A stretch of 64,000 nt of DNA from Blastobasis lacticolella (taxonomy: Eukaryota; Arthropoda; Insecta; Lepidoptera; Blastobasidae), in the NCBI GenBank assembly GCA_905147135.1, contig LR990061.1:7416026-7480025 (forward strand), in the 5' to 3' direction. Below, in pieces: positions 1-11,178 of this stretch (within the stretch, counting starts at the first letter, position 1; every line of letters starts with the position of its first letter). The translations under genes and the position numbers were made by a program. The notes under the pieces were generated by a model that searched no databases, had not been told where the DNA came from, and saw only the letters and a program-made list of their open reading frames with translations.

Positions 1-90
1 TGCCAAATCCTGGATCATCGTTAAGGCAGAACCCGGGCCCTCGTTCGTGAAAGCACAACCGGCACATTAACGCGATGATGATAATTATTC
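1..90 (+). repeat. SINE-A 3' tail fragment
   Basis: Starts inside the element (CCAAATCCTGGATCAT) and runs through the conserved CACAACCGGCACATTAAC tail into GATGATGAT. The same tail recurs more than ten times in the window. The element probably continues off the left edge. Confidence 0.75.
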
Positions 91-299
91 GCTTTTTTCG
101 GCTACATGTAGGCGTGAACAAGGTTTTTAGTGTTTTTGTTCCGGAGAAATGTTTAGGATTTATGTTTCTGGATTACCTTGTCGATGGGACGACCGTTTCT
201 AAGCCTATTCTAATCGTCATACTTTCTTAATAGGCATGCTCTACCTTAGAACTGTATACTAGTTGTAACAAATGTGTAGACAAACTTAACATGGGCTTA

Positions 300-585
300 A
301 CATGGCAGACCTGCATGTTAACCAACTGAACTCAGGTCGTCGAACAGTATATCGAGTGACTACAGTCTGCAGAACTGGAACTTTCTCCCACGCACACTAA
401 GGTTGTGGAATGAACTACCTGGAGCGGTTTTCCCTGGTGAGTACAACATGGAGTTCTTCAAGAAAGGGGTTAAAATATTTTTACGGGGTCGACAACGCGT
501 GGGTGATGCCCCTGGTATTGCAAACGTCTGATTGCTTACCATTAGGCAGGCCGCAAGCTTGTTTGCCACCTTAGTGGTATAAAAA
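300..585 (-). repeat. SINE-B head fragment followed by family K copy
   Basis: 300-345 carries the inverted tRNA-like head of SINE-B (GTTAACCAACTGAACTCAGG). 355-585 is a reverse copy of family K, matching 27955-28180 and 51775-51975 (GGTGAGTACAACATGGAGTT here, its complement there). The 69-residue reverse reading frame at 360-569 is repeat sequence, not a gene. Confidence 0.6.
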
Positions 586-1945
586 AAATGATAACAACAA
601 AATGTGAGTACAAACGAAACTCGTTATAGAACGTGAGCATCAGGAAACCTGCAAACTAAGAGATGGGAAATATCGGCATTCTCCGGTGGGATAGGTAGGA
701 AATATTCTATACCGTACGTGACTCCACTGCGAACGATCCCGCTGAAAGAAGTTTCAAATAACTGAATGGAGTTTCAGCTATTGAATGAAATTTCGGTGGA
801 GACCTTTTCACAAACTTAATCGTGTTATGCTCTGTTTTTTTTCTTTCAATACACTCGTGTTATTACGAAATAGAATTTCTAGACGAGTGTCCATCTATCT
901 ATACTTACTAATACTTGTAGATAAAGTATTCTGTTTGATCATTGTCGCAAAAAAATTAGGTAGATGTAGGCAATTGATCTTTTTCACTTATTTTTTAAAA
1001 GGGTTACCGAAATAAAGTTTAATACTAATACCTAATCTTCACAGATATCACAAGAAGTTTTTACATATTATTTAAGGTCAATTAATATCACTATCGTACT
1101 CCTATTTACAATTGGTGTAACCAAAGACTTCTATATACTTATATATCAATGGACGTAACATCTGTGGATATCTGGACATGGCTGGAAACAAAAACAAAAT
1201 TCTAAATTGAGGAATTGCTGTCTCCTGCAATACAGATCATGTAGGAGTCAGGAAATCCGCCCAAATATGAACACAACTGCATTGTAATTAAATATATAAC
1301 TTGAGATCTGTCTGAACTTAAAAACTGTTATTTTGTTTTGTTTATTTTGGCTTTTTTTTTGTGTTCCTATTTTTTCCATTACAAACGGCAACTTAGCCAT
1401 GAAACTAGCTACATATTCTGTTTCAAAAAAAAATCCACACAGCAGTTTGGGCTCAATAAAACCGTCCCAGGTCTTATTAACATTGCTGCTACGGCCTTAC
1501 TGTCCCATTCCCGCAATAAAGCGGGTCGGTTGGGATCATTAAAGACGGTGTCTTTGGGACAGATGCCATTAATACAATGTAGACCTTCTTGCGGCGGCAG
1601 GTTTGGGCTGATATCTGATACACACGGACAGGAGCGTTGGTTCTATTATAGCAAGTGGACTTGTTAGGTACAGTCAGGTTCTGAGACGCACGCCCTGTTT
1701 TTAACCGCCGACGAAAATAGAAGGGTATTATTGTTTAATGTGTGTATCTGTGGCTTTGTATGTCTGTTTGTGGCTTCGTAGCTCCTGGACGGATGGACCG
1801 ATTTGGAATCAGTTTTCTCTGCTTGAAAGCCAGTTAAATCAGTTAAGTTTCATTAAAATCGGTTCAGTACTTTAGAAAATATTTGAGTTTAAGTAAACTT
1901 GGTCAGGGGTATAAGACCTTTCTGTCAGTGACTTTATAAATAATA
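586..1945. other. No gene recognised
   Basis: AT-rich sequence. The short open frames at 785-1015 and 1333-1667 have biased, low-complexity composition and no recognisable motif. 1440-1680 (AATAAAACCGTCCCAGGT onward) looks like an old repeat body, but I found no second copy here. Confidence 0.5.
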
Positions 1946-2110
1946 ATATCATCATCATCATATTAGCTCTGCAGTTCATAAGCCAGCTCTCCTAGAGATC
2001 TCCACAAAGGCCGGTCCTGTACCTTCCGCATCCAGCTGGTACCTGCAATTTTTACCAGGTCGTAGGTCCATATTGTAGGAGGTCTACCCAAATCGGCCAT
2101 CTGTTCTGTG
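1946..2110 (-). repeat. Family R: RTE-like LINE ORF end, fragment
   Basis: Begins with (ATC)n and continues with CTCCACAAAGGCCGGTCCTG and the CAGGTCGTAGGTCCATATTG block. On the reverse strand this corresponds to the [10 protein letters not shown]...[13 protein letters not shown]-terminus of RTE-like elements. It is decayed, and its 3' end lies at the low coordinate. Confidence 0.7.
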
Positions 2111-2636
2111 AGCTATGTGCCTTGTATGAGCTGTGTAACAAAATATTATGTTAGTGATATGAAACACATAGCTATTATTAGATAACATAGCATAGTTTAA
2201 ATAAATTCCATTCTATCATCACTCTTTAAAAAGCACCTACTTACTCACTATCTGTATGGTCTACTGATGGGCTGGAAAAAGCTTTAATGGCTGTTAGTTC
2301 GCCAATTGTGTTGTTGTGAAATAAAGTTTTTAAATAAATACATACATACATAACGCTCACGCCTGTGTCCCACATGTGGGGTAGGCAGAGACTATGGAAA
2401 ATAATAAATAGCTGCAAATATATAATTGGCGTTCGAATCTGCCCAGCTGTGTGTCTGTACTAGCATTAGCGGAAGGGTCAGCGGCGACAGCGCTGTCACT
2501 GATAAACGACCCGCGGAGAGACAATGGGCCACGTCATAGTAGCTGACGACGGATCCGCACTATCCACAGTCGCCACCGACCTCCGAGCACATACCCAGTA
2601 GAGTAGCGCAGTGTACAGCAATTAGAATTAGGTCAA
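2111..2636. other. No gene recognised
   Basis: AT-rich to about 2420, then more balanced sequence. No coding signal or clear repeat border was seen. Confidence 0.4.
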
Positions 2637-2870
2637 GTCATCTTGGCGTTAATGTCGTGGTTGTACTCTCGCGCGCGAGGGTAGGGGTCTGCCTTGACTA
2701 TGATAAAGTATATGGCAGATCAGCTAGTTACAATGGAGCGACCTCCATGACTCTGTTAATAGGCGAACCTGACCAGATTAGATCAAGGTTACACATTCAG
2801 TCGCCTGAATGTGCAGGTTTCATTACGATGTATTCCTTCGCCGTAAGAGCACTGGTTAGTGTTCTCTCTC
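2637..2870 (-). repeat. SINE-A, reverse, lacks tRNA head
   Basis: Reverse copy from TCTTGGCGTTAATGTC (tail) through CATTCAGTCGCCTGAATG to GTAAGAGCACTGGTTAG. The frame at 2657-2878 is a shadow of the repeat. Confidence 0.8.
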
Positions 2871-3063
2871 TCTGTTAAAAGTGTTTCTGTAAAAAATAAA
2901 TTAAATAGCCAAGGTACGAGGGGAGGACGTATACTGTATTAGCCTAAATAAATCGTCTTTGTGGTCTAAATCGACATACATTGCTGTGTGAAGAGACTGA
3001 TAAAAAATAAACTAGTTAGAGTAGTTGAATTGAATTGAATTTTGTATGTTATAATTATCATTT

Positions 3064-3295
3064 ACTAGCGGGCCCGGCGCGACTTCGTTCGCATGGCGTC
3101 CTACTACCCCTACACCCACCCTACACCCCACTATCCTATACCTACCCTACACCTACTCTAGATCTACCCTATACCTACTTTACCTCTACCTACAGTTTTT
3201 TCTTGCCTATAAACCTTCCTCTTGAATCACTTTATCTATTGATGAAAACCGCATTAATACCGTTGCGTAGTTTAAAAGATCTAAGCGTAAATATA
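3064..3295 (-). repeat. Family E, reverse
   Basis: ACTAGCGGGCCCGGCGCGAC, an expanded pyrimidine-rich CCTACACC/CCTATACC stretch (about 3100-3185), then CTTCCTCTTGAATCACTTTA and GAAAACCGCATTAATACCG. Same family as 38098, 42594, 50190, 54249 and 55757. Confidence 0.7.
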
Positions 3296-3584
3296 CAGAC
3301 CGCAGGATGCGACTTTATTTTAAACTACGTATAGATGACATTATATATGTGATTTTGCACTGAAATGTTGTAAGAAATGATCGCTGTAGATTACACCTCT
3401 ATTGGCTCTGTGCTCGGTGGTGGCATTCGACAAAAACGGGAGCTAAATCTAACGTATTCAACTATACAAATACAAACTGATGAATTCGTGTGGTCCCTTA
3501 CCGCCATTGTGGAGGGCTGTGAGCGTTGTAAGGGATGAAATGTGTGCGACATTTGGGTTGTGGGTGTTTTGATTAATTTTGGGT

Positions 3585-3960
3585 CTACGGTTCTTTTTTG
3601 TTAGAAACTACACTAGTCGACAGTTGATCTCAACTTCGGACAGTACATCAAATCTAAAGCTGGAGCCAATAAACTTTGTATCCTCTCGAAGGTCAGGCGG
3701 TACTTTAATTCAAAGCAATTGCTTCAGTTCTATCAGGCACAAGTTCGATCCTGCACGGAGTATCTACTGCTGCCGCCTGTGGGATGGATCAGCCAAATAC
3801 TGGCCGCTTTGGATTCGGTTGAAAATCGTGTAAACAAAATAATTAGTGGCCCGCAGTTGATTGAAGCTACTGCAGAGAGCTTCGAGCATGTCGGTATTCT
3901 ACAGGTTGCATTTCGAAGTGTGCATAGCAGTTGACCTCATACCGCTAACCTCTTACCGCC
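3585..3960 (+). pseudogene. CR1/Jockey-like LINE reverse transcriptase C-terminus, decayed
   Basis: Two overlapping frames carry parts of one protein: [13 protein letters not shown], then [20 protein letters not shown] and IEA-AESFEH. This is the C-terminal region of a non-LTR reverse transcriptase, matching the better copy at 32660-33340 ([21 protein letters not shown]). Frameshifts make it non-functional. Confidence 0.75.
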
Positions 3961-4004
3961 ATCAAGAAACGTCGACATCTGTAATATCTAATAGAATATG
4001 AGGG

Positions 4005-4175
4005 TAGCATAGTTTATCCTTCGTCATCGAGTACAAGAAAAATCTACTTTGTAGCGGTAGTAGATCTTTAGGAGACCCACAAAACGGTGGTCCGCCCGTG
4101 CATAACCGGGCACAAAATAAATATTTTTTAATTACCCAATCTTCGACTTGTCGTAGTGATAGTACTTACTTAATA
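4005..4175 (+). repeat. Retroelement tail shared with 50545-50830
   Basis: TTATCCTTCGTCATCGAGTACAAGAA ... GGAGACCCACAAAACG ... CTTCGACTTGTCGTAG parallels 50555-50830, where a fuller LINE-like reading is present. Only the ends are kept here. Confidence 0.5.
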
Positions 4176-5276
4176 ATCTTATGTAGTTTCTGTAAGAATT
4201 AAAAACGGTCGGGCTCACATCCTCCTAACAGTTTCGCTTTTCAGCCAAATTATTTATTTATTTATTTATAACACTTTATTGTACATTAAAGGAGATCGTA
4301 AAATACAGTTTAAAACAATATAGGTGCAAGGGTGGCCTTATCGCTGAGAGCGATCTCTTCCAGGCAACCATTGGAGAAATTAAAGGCACTTATCTTTTTA
4401 TTTTGTATAATGTGAATTTTTCCTTATACATTGAAATTGATGCCGCCCATACCTCCGACGATTCTCGAATGTAGAACGGAAATGTGGACCGCACTTCGGT
4501 CGTCAGTCACTATGATGAATTGGTTACACCATCCTTCAAACCGAAAAGAAAAAGTACGCATTCTAGTATCTGATAAAGAACACTGTGGCCCAATATTATA
4601 TATTGTTAGAGGTATATAAAAGCTATATTAGAGGCGAGCAACGCATTAGGTGTTGCTGATGTCCATAGGCGGCGGTGACAACCTTCCATCTGTTTCTCTG
4701 GCGTATTACATAAAAAAATTATGGACATGAGCGATTCATTTCAATCGAATAAATAATTATGAGTTCGAAATGCCGAGGATTGTACGAATCGATGATTGAA
4801 AATTACATAGACATTACATTACATTAAGAGTACATATCAATTTAATTAAAACATAAAAGGCAATGGTTTATTCAAGTGTAGTCTATATTACGGTAAATAT
4901 TCGAGACTTTTACTGAAATGGGATCTTTTGGGAGGAATTTTTATTTTAAAAATGATTTTGTGAAGATTTCATTGTCTATTTTACTTATATTATTTGTTAT
5001 GTTACTAAAATACAGTTACTGGCACAAAAACCCGCTCTTTCAATAATTTTTCATTACTAACAACTACAAAAATACTCAATCGATAGGTTTTCGCGGTTTG
5101 ATAGCCAATAAGACAATGAATTCTTTTAAATTGTTCAACACGATAGCTTTACGTCTGATAAAACTTTTTTCACATTCTTTTTAGATTGCAGCTGTTTAAG
5201 TATGAAAAATTGTTACCCATTTTGAAAAAATATCGTCTGACATAAAACTACGTGTTGGAGAAATGAATTAAATCTC
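4176..5276. other. No gene recognised
   Basis: AT-rich. Contains a (TTTA)n run near 4255-4270 and a short reverse family D fragment at about 4620-4715 (GGTGTTGCTGATGTCCATAG). The frame at 4431-4619 has no recognisable motif. Confidence 0.45.
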
Positions 5277-5425
5277 TACCCTAATCCCATTTATTTGGGG
5301 TCAGCACAGTATGTTTTCCTTCTCCATTCATTCCTATCTGCTATCATCTCCAAGCTCACCTCTCGCTCACTGATATCCCTCATCACACAATCCATCCATA
5401 TTTTCTTTGGTGGTCCTCTTCCTGT
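5277..5425 (-). pseudogene. LINE ORF C-terminus fragment
   Basis: The reverse strand reads GRGPPKKIWMDCVMRD, then ISEREVSLEMIADRNEWRRK and TYCADPK followed by a stop. This RRGRPKKxWMDCV...DRxEWxxKTxCADP pattern is the typical C-terminus of RTE-like insect LINE polyproteins. Only the last ~45 codons are present. Confidence 0.75.
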
Positions 5426-6828
5426 GTATCTATCATATATTCACATTCATATTCAAAGAAGAAATTAATTAAACATAGAGGGATAAACACTATTAGGTGT
5501 GCGGATTTTTTGCCGGTGAGTGTATATTTTACCACGTAAAAGTGTGTGAGTACCGTCGTCAAATAGATAAGTAATGTGTCCCCGTCCGTCTGTATTTCAA
5601 TTAACTCTGGCGTGTTGCTGGTAAGAATATAGCTACAGTTCTCGTCTGGAGACAAAATAAATTGTGTTAGATATGGGATGAATGTTGTATGTAACATTAC
5701 AAGCCAACCCTCTTTACTGGATATGTGTTTACTTACTGTCTAGAGTTTTTATACTTAAATATGTTTATTTCTAAAGTTGGGGAACTATTAAGTAACCACG
5801 TGAAAAAATAATTGAAAGGAAAAGAAAACAAGCATACCTGCCTGCCTCGTTTAAAGAGATTTCTTCTGGTTAAACTTTAAAATAAAATAACTAATAAAAC
5901 TAACAATAGGTAGCCACTGATTGTATTAATAAAGTATTATTTAGCGGAATGGCAAAGACATTTAAATAAGCTTCTTTATTTTTCAAACTACGTAGGGTTC
6001 AATTATTAAGTTTTTCGGTGCTGATGAGATGACCTTTCTCATCTGCACTCTCTTGCTTATCTTACTGAATAATACGAGTAATATTAATCATAGGCGACGG
6101 CTTAATCCTTGACATATTGAGGGTTAATAATACTATGTCTATTTGGTTAGGACTAATTGTCTCGTAAATTGCTAAATTACTTTTCGACTCAACGAGTGAC
6201 CTTTTCGAATTAAGTACTAAGTAATTGTAACATTATGTTTAAAACTATCGTGGTTATTATTACACATTTTAAGTGTCTATCACTTCATACATTTAAAATA
6301 AGCTGTACCTGTTGTGATTTTATCTGTATGTCAATTTTGTATACTATTTATTGAGCACAATAAATGTTAAGTAAATAAATAAGCTTGAAAGAGTGATCTC
6401 TCCATGATTTTGTAATAGTATTATTATAGGTAGGTATATTATATTTATTATTAAGTCATTTAGTAGCCTGATATTATTAGTTTTATGGGGGGTATGAGTG
6501 GGGGGGGGGGTATTTTGTAGTAGATAATTAGGTTTTAGTTGAGTGTCTACCGTCTACCTACCAGTATAATTATGTTATAGCTTTGTATGTTTTGCCTTTC
6601 CCGCTGTACAATTTGCTTCACATCATTTGTGGTTAGCTGGTTATAATCTCTCATAGAGTATAAGTATAAATATAAGTTCGCCATTGTACTCATTTTAGTT
6701 TGATGTATCTAATTAAGTATGTATAAATAATATAATAAAGAATATAGTAAAAAAGTCTAGCACACCGCCGTTAATCCGCCTGCTTGTCGGTTATGTATAT
6801 ACTGTATCACGGATAATGTGATAGGAGT
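5426..6828. other. No gene recognised; one fold-back fragment
   Basis: Very AT-rich. 6225-6275 (ACTATCGTGGTTATTATTAC) is a reverse piece of the right end of the fold-back element at 56654 and 58911. A G tract lies near 6500. The reverse frame at 5383-5697 has no family signature. Confidence 0.45.
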
Positions 6829-7415
6829 GTGTATAGACTGTATCAGAAGCTTCACGAGCTTATTCCATCCTTCTACTACCGTACATCCAGATGCACAGCA
6901 GGGGAAGTTGTCGCGTCCACCAGCATGCCTATCTTTACTAACAGGCTGCGCAATTGGCTTATCAAGCAGGCATTCTATAGTTATAATAATTTTTTAGAAC
7001 TAAGGATATTGACATAGATGTGTAATGTATTCATCATCATCATCATCATCATCATCACAGCCCATAACAATCCACTGCAGGACTTCGGGCCTCTCCCACG
7101 AAAGGGGAGGTCATTGCCATAATCTCCACGATTGGCAGGCGGGTTGGAGATCGCAGTGCAGTTGATGTAAATCTACCCAGAAAGATGCTGCTGCCCACCT
7201 TTCCGATTTGTCCCTTAGTCGCCTCTTATGACACCCACGGGAAGAGATGGGGTGGTGCTATTCTTTGAGGTGGCGGCACCACACGCCACAGGTAATGCAT
7301 TACTATTATTTTATTATTAATCATTATTGTTATTTTTGAATTCCATAGCTTGACATACTTATACTGTAATTGACTTGTAATTAACAATTATCAATAAAAC
7401 ATGAATGAATGAATG
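6829..7415 (+). repeat. LINE 3' end with 3'UTR, interrupted by a family C insertion
   Basis: The frame ending at 7017 (TNRLRNWLIKQAFYSYNNFL) looks like the last residues of a non-LTR retrotransposon. The 3'UTR (AACTAAGGATATTGACATA, later GCTTGACATACTTATACTGT, ending in (ATGA)n) recurs at 58800-59410. Here it is split by the family C copy at 7032-7291. Confidence 0.65.
7032..7291 (-). mobile_element. Family C short retroposon with target duplication
   Basis: Begins with (CATCAT)n, the reverse of the GATGAT tail, and runs to GGCGGCACCACACGCCACA. It is flanked by GTAATGTATT (7022-7031) and GTAATGCATT (7292-7301), a 10-bp target duplication with one mismatch. The same host sequence at 58800-58860 lacks the insertion. 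At about 260 bp this is one of the most complete family C copies here. Confidence 0.8.
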
Positions 7416-7514
7416 AATCAGTGATCCTTACTGAATCGATATTTTAAAAGTTCGAACCAAGTGCTTCGCATCAACATTTATCATGCATACTTATTTATTT
7501 ATTTATTTAAGGAG

Positions 7515-7640
7515 GCATACTGCCAAGGAGTGGAATTCCCTGCCTGCGTATGTATTCCAGAGTAAATATAACCCGAAATTATTCAAGACACGAGTGAACA
7601 GGCATCTTTTGGGTAGCTCGCTCTATAGTTGATCTAGTCT
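7515..7640 (+). pseudogene. CR1/Jockey-like LINE C-terminus fragment
   Basis: Reads RHTAKEWNSLPAYVFQSKYN then PKLFKTRVNRHLLG, the common tail of these reverse transcriptases (compare [20 protein letters not shown] at 33175-33235). No upstream domain is left. Confidence 0.75.
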
Positions 7641-7771
7641 TAGTTTCATCTAAGATATAGATCAAGAGCAAACCCATATCTTATTAAAACATCTTAAAAC
7701 CCGACAGTTCACAAATCTATTGTGTACCGGCCGACTTTCATTTGATTTTCATTTCTATATTTGTACGTTCT

Positions 7772-7960
7772 CATTCAGGCGACTGAATGTGTAACCATGA
7801 TCCAATCTGGTCAGGTGCCCCTGGTAACAGGGTCACGGAGGTCAGATGGCAGTCGCTCCACTGTAATAACCTGATCAGCCAAATCCTGGATCATAGTCAA
7901 GGCAGACCCCGGGCCCTCTTGCGCGAGACACAACCGGGACATTAATGCAAATATGATTAT
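7772..7960 (+). repeat. SINE-A, 3' half
   Basis: From CAGGCGACTGAATGTGTAAC through GGTCAGATGGCAGTCGCTCC to the CACAACCGGGACATTAATG tail. It lacks the tRNA head. Confidence 0.8.
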
Positions 7961-8759
7961 TGTTATATTTTGTACGCTCGCATAATAATAAATTATGTCA
8001 TTTACCTACCCACTTACCTTAAAAACACACTAATATTCCATTTCGCATCTTGACTTCATTGTAATAATATATTAAAAGAGTTCAAAAAGTCTTAATAATA
8101 CTGATACCTTAACTGTCAAAATATATCCAGACATTTGGAAGATATGAGGTTATAAAGAAATTTACAAACATGCATACATACGAGATACGCTCGAAAAACA
8201 TAACCCTTCCTTCGCAGTCGGGTAAATGTACATTACATTCAACTAGCATAGATCTTGGCGTCCTGATAGCTTTCCGGCTTACAGTATTTATTACAAAAAA
8301 AATTACTGAAAAGGAAGAAAGGTCGTCTTATCTCCAAGATATTCATGAACTGCGTAAAGGTGGTCGCACACTAATCATCTTGCATCGTTTGACCTATCGC
8401 GATAGTTGACATTTTAAAAGTAGCCTTCATTTTTCTTACCGCGTACATTTGCTCGGGCTATTCGGAAAAATTACCTACGCGGTAAGTTAAAGTTTAAAAT
8501 ACTTTTAAAAACACATTGAAATCGATTCAGTCAATTGCAGTCTCCTAACTGCTAACTAATAACTGCTTGATAATCAAAGTAAAGCGGCACTGATCTAGTT
8601 GTAGCACTGGTAGTATTTACGAAACTGATAACTAAGGTTAATACACGGACTTTGCAACAGGTTCATACATTATGTGATGAAAGTTAATAATTATTATTAT
8701 GAATATAAAAAGAAAGACTATAAATACATAAATATATAAATTTTAAGTACAACTTATTG
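7961..8759. other. No gene recognised
   Basis: AT-rich. The 79-residue frame at 8170-8409 has no recognised motif or flanking splice context. Confidence 0.45.
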
Positions 8760-9185
8760 TAGTTTTTCACATGTTACATTAATATGTAATGAATTTTATT
8801 CGTTATTTGCCTAAAATAAAATAATTTCATTTATTTACATTATAATGTTAAAGATTACCCCTCACATCCTTACAATCCTTACAACCCCTTCATAACATTC
8901 GAATTATACACGGTTGGCTTAAATGCTCGTCGCACCAATAGGAGAGCGCTTTCTGCACCCGTCGGCTCGGATACTATGATCGCCTAAACGCCTTAGGATA
9001 ACCGTATCTATAAATCGTATGTTAGATACTTCTAGTTACGCCCATACACAACAAATAATATGGGTCTAGGAAAAGTTAAACGGAGAAAACACTTTCTTTG
9101 CGATATGTAAATACTTCTCGGTGTGTATTCTGTGCTTCTGATTTGGTACTTTCATTAGAAGGGTATTACTTACGTAATACGCTTT

Positions 9186-9257
9186 TTTTGCAGGAAAGCG
9201 GACCCTGGGCCCTGGGCGCAACCGGGACATAACGCCAAGATGATGATGATGATGATG
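9186..9257 (+). mobile_element. 5'-truncated SINE-A insertion with target duplication
   Basis: Only the last ~70 bp of SINE-A (GGGCGCAACCGGGACATAAC, then (GATGAT)n) is present. It is flanked by ACTTACGTAATACGCTTT (9168-9185) and ACTTGCGTAATGCGCTTT (9258-9275). The 18-bp duplication with two mismatches and the 5' truncation fit target-primed reverse transcription. Confidence 0.8.
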
Positions 9258-9737
9258 ACTTGCGTAATGCGCTTTGAGATATTTACGAAAAACCAAAAAA
9301 ATTGATCTTTCATAAAATCACGAATGGTTGTTTACTGTAATAATCATTTACAGTTAGTTCTACCTTTAGTTTAGTTAGTTCAGTTATTTCTATTCCACTA
9401 CTAAGCGGCATTTAATTGAACAATGATTCTAAAGACTATTAATACTTAAATATATACATTTTAAGCAGACAGTGTTATTATTATTATTTATCTTAACTTA
9501 TTGTAATTTTTGACTTGTTACAGAATTTTATGGGTTTATTGCCTGTATAGAATTTTATTTAATTACGTCATAATGTTAAAGATTACACTCACATTTTTGC
9601 AACCTTTTCATAAAATTTGAAATATACACGGTTGACTTAAAAGCTCGTCGCACCAATAGGTGTGCCTTGACTTTTCTGCACCCGTCGGCTCGAATACTAT
9701 GATCGCCTACGTGCCTTAGGATCTATAAATCGTACGT

Positions 9738-9897
9738 TAGAACTCCGATATACCTCTTGAACGATCCCATGTCATAGTCCACAGGAAATACTGTGGCTGG
9801 AAGCTCATTCCACATCCGAGAAACGTTCTTTCGAACCTTCGCGTTGTGACCAACAGAGGGTCTACGTAGTGGGGATGAGTACCCAGCCCACGGCGGG
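9738..9897 (+). repeat. Family D fragment
   Basis: CTCTTGAACGATCCCATGTC through GAAACGTTCTTTCGAACCTT to GGGGATGAGTACCCAGCCCA. Same block as 33360-33530 and 37405-37560. Confidence 0.7.
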
Positions 9898-10589
9898 ATT
9901 AAATGCTAGTCGCACCAATAGGTGGGTGACGACCTTTCTGCACCCGTCGGCTTGGATACTATGATCGCCTATACGCCTTAGGATAACTGTATCGTATAGA
10001 TCGTACGTTAGATGGTTCTAGTTACGCCCATACACAACAAGTAACATGGGTCTAGGGAAAGTCAAATGGAGAAATCACTTTCTTTGCGATATTTACATAT
10101 GTAAAAACTTCTCGGTGTGTATTATATGCTTTTGATATTTATAAAAAAACCAAAAAATGGGATCTTTCACCAAAAGCACGAAAGGTACTGAGTTGTTTGC
10201 CGCAATAATCATTTCTAATATATATTTCTAGATAGAAATAGAAATTACTATTTCTAGATAGTCCTACCTCAAATTATATTTTCAGTTATTTCTATTTCAT
10301 TACTAAGTGGCATTTAATTGAACAATGATTCTAAAGACTTAAATATTTTAATTTTAGGTCGAGATTCTTGTAATTTTTGACATGTTACATTATTATATAA
10401 TTAATTTTATTCGTTATTTGCTTGAAGAAAAAACTTTCTGCACCCGTCGGCTCGGATCTATGATCGCCTAAACGCCTTAGGATAACCTTATATATAAATC
10501 GATCGTTAGATGATTCTAGTTACGCCCATACACAACAAGTAACATGGGTCTAAGAGAAATCAAACGGAGAACGAACGAACGAAGTCACT

Positions 10590-10735
10590 GTTTTCCGTTA
10601 AGTATACCCTTGGGGTCTTCAAGTCAAGAGCGAATAGGTAGGTATAGGCGAATGAGGTCGAAGATGTAGCACGCATGCTACATCTTCGACCTCATCGTCG
10701 CATCATCAGGTAAGTTGAGTTCTAATGCAAGCCGA
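10590..10735 (+). repeat. LINE 3' end with inverted self-duplication
   Basis: Paralogue of 22255-22405 (CTTGGGGTCTTCAA, CTACATCTTCGACCTCATCG, GCAAGCC-ATTGACAATAAA). In this copy 10652-10671 is an exact inverted duplicate of 10676-10695, giving a 20-bp-arm palindrome with a 4-bp spacer. The paralogue lacks the left arm. Confidence 0.75.
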
Positions 10736-10973
10736 TTGACAATAAAAAAGCACTTTTTGTGCGATAGTTATGGGTAAATACTTCACGATGTAAAAAATTG
10801 TGTATACTTTGACGCTTATGTGCATTCTTGTCCCGCCATCAGTATTGGAAGAGGTCGCTTTTAACGATAAGAACGCCACATTTATTGCATGCCTTCGTCT
10901 GTCTCTCGACATCATTTGGCATAACACCATAAGAATTTATAACATTATTTTTATTTTTGTATTTTAATTGAGT

Positions 10974-11178
10974 CGGTAGACTGTCGAAAAAGTAAACCGA
11001 CTTGGGAAATTATAAGATCGATTGAAATCAACAAGTAAGCAACCTTATTTTGAATAATAAAGACGTCCATCTTCTTCATTCGGAACCTCTCCATTATTCA
11101 AAATTAGGTTGCTTACTTGTTGATTTCTATCAATCTTATAAATTCCCAAGTCGCTTTAGTTTTTAGGCAGAGTCTAAC
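10974..11178. mobile_element. Fold-back (hairpin) element
   Basis: Arms of about 88 bp (10974-11061 and 11092-11178) are near-perfect inverted copies (GAAATCAACAAGTAAGCAAC against GTTGCTTACTTGTTGATTTC) around a loop of about 30 bp. This is the form of a non-autonomous DNA transposon (MITE). No transposase frame. Confidence 0.75.

Larger units (their letters stand above)
8760..10600 (+). repeat. Locally triplicated tract
   Basis: A block recurs in the same orientation. Anchors: CATGTTACATTAATATGTAA (8769; variants at 9512, 10381), CTGCACCCGTCGGCTCG (8953; 9678, 9940, 10438), CGCCCATACACAACAA (9038; 10026, 10522) and GGCATTTAATTGAACAATGA (9408; 10309). The spacing is about 740-870 bp. A family D piece (9738-9897) and a SINE-A tail (9186-9257) interrupt it. 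Confidence 0.7.

Noticed and set aside
7030..7060. (CATCAT)n runs here and at 16490, 38275, 54405, 62885, considered as independent microsatellites
   Set aside because: Each is the 3' tail of a family C, R or SINE-A copy (reverse orientation), so they are not separate features.
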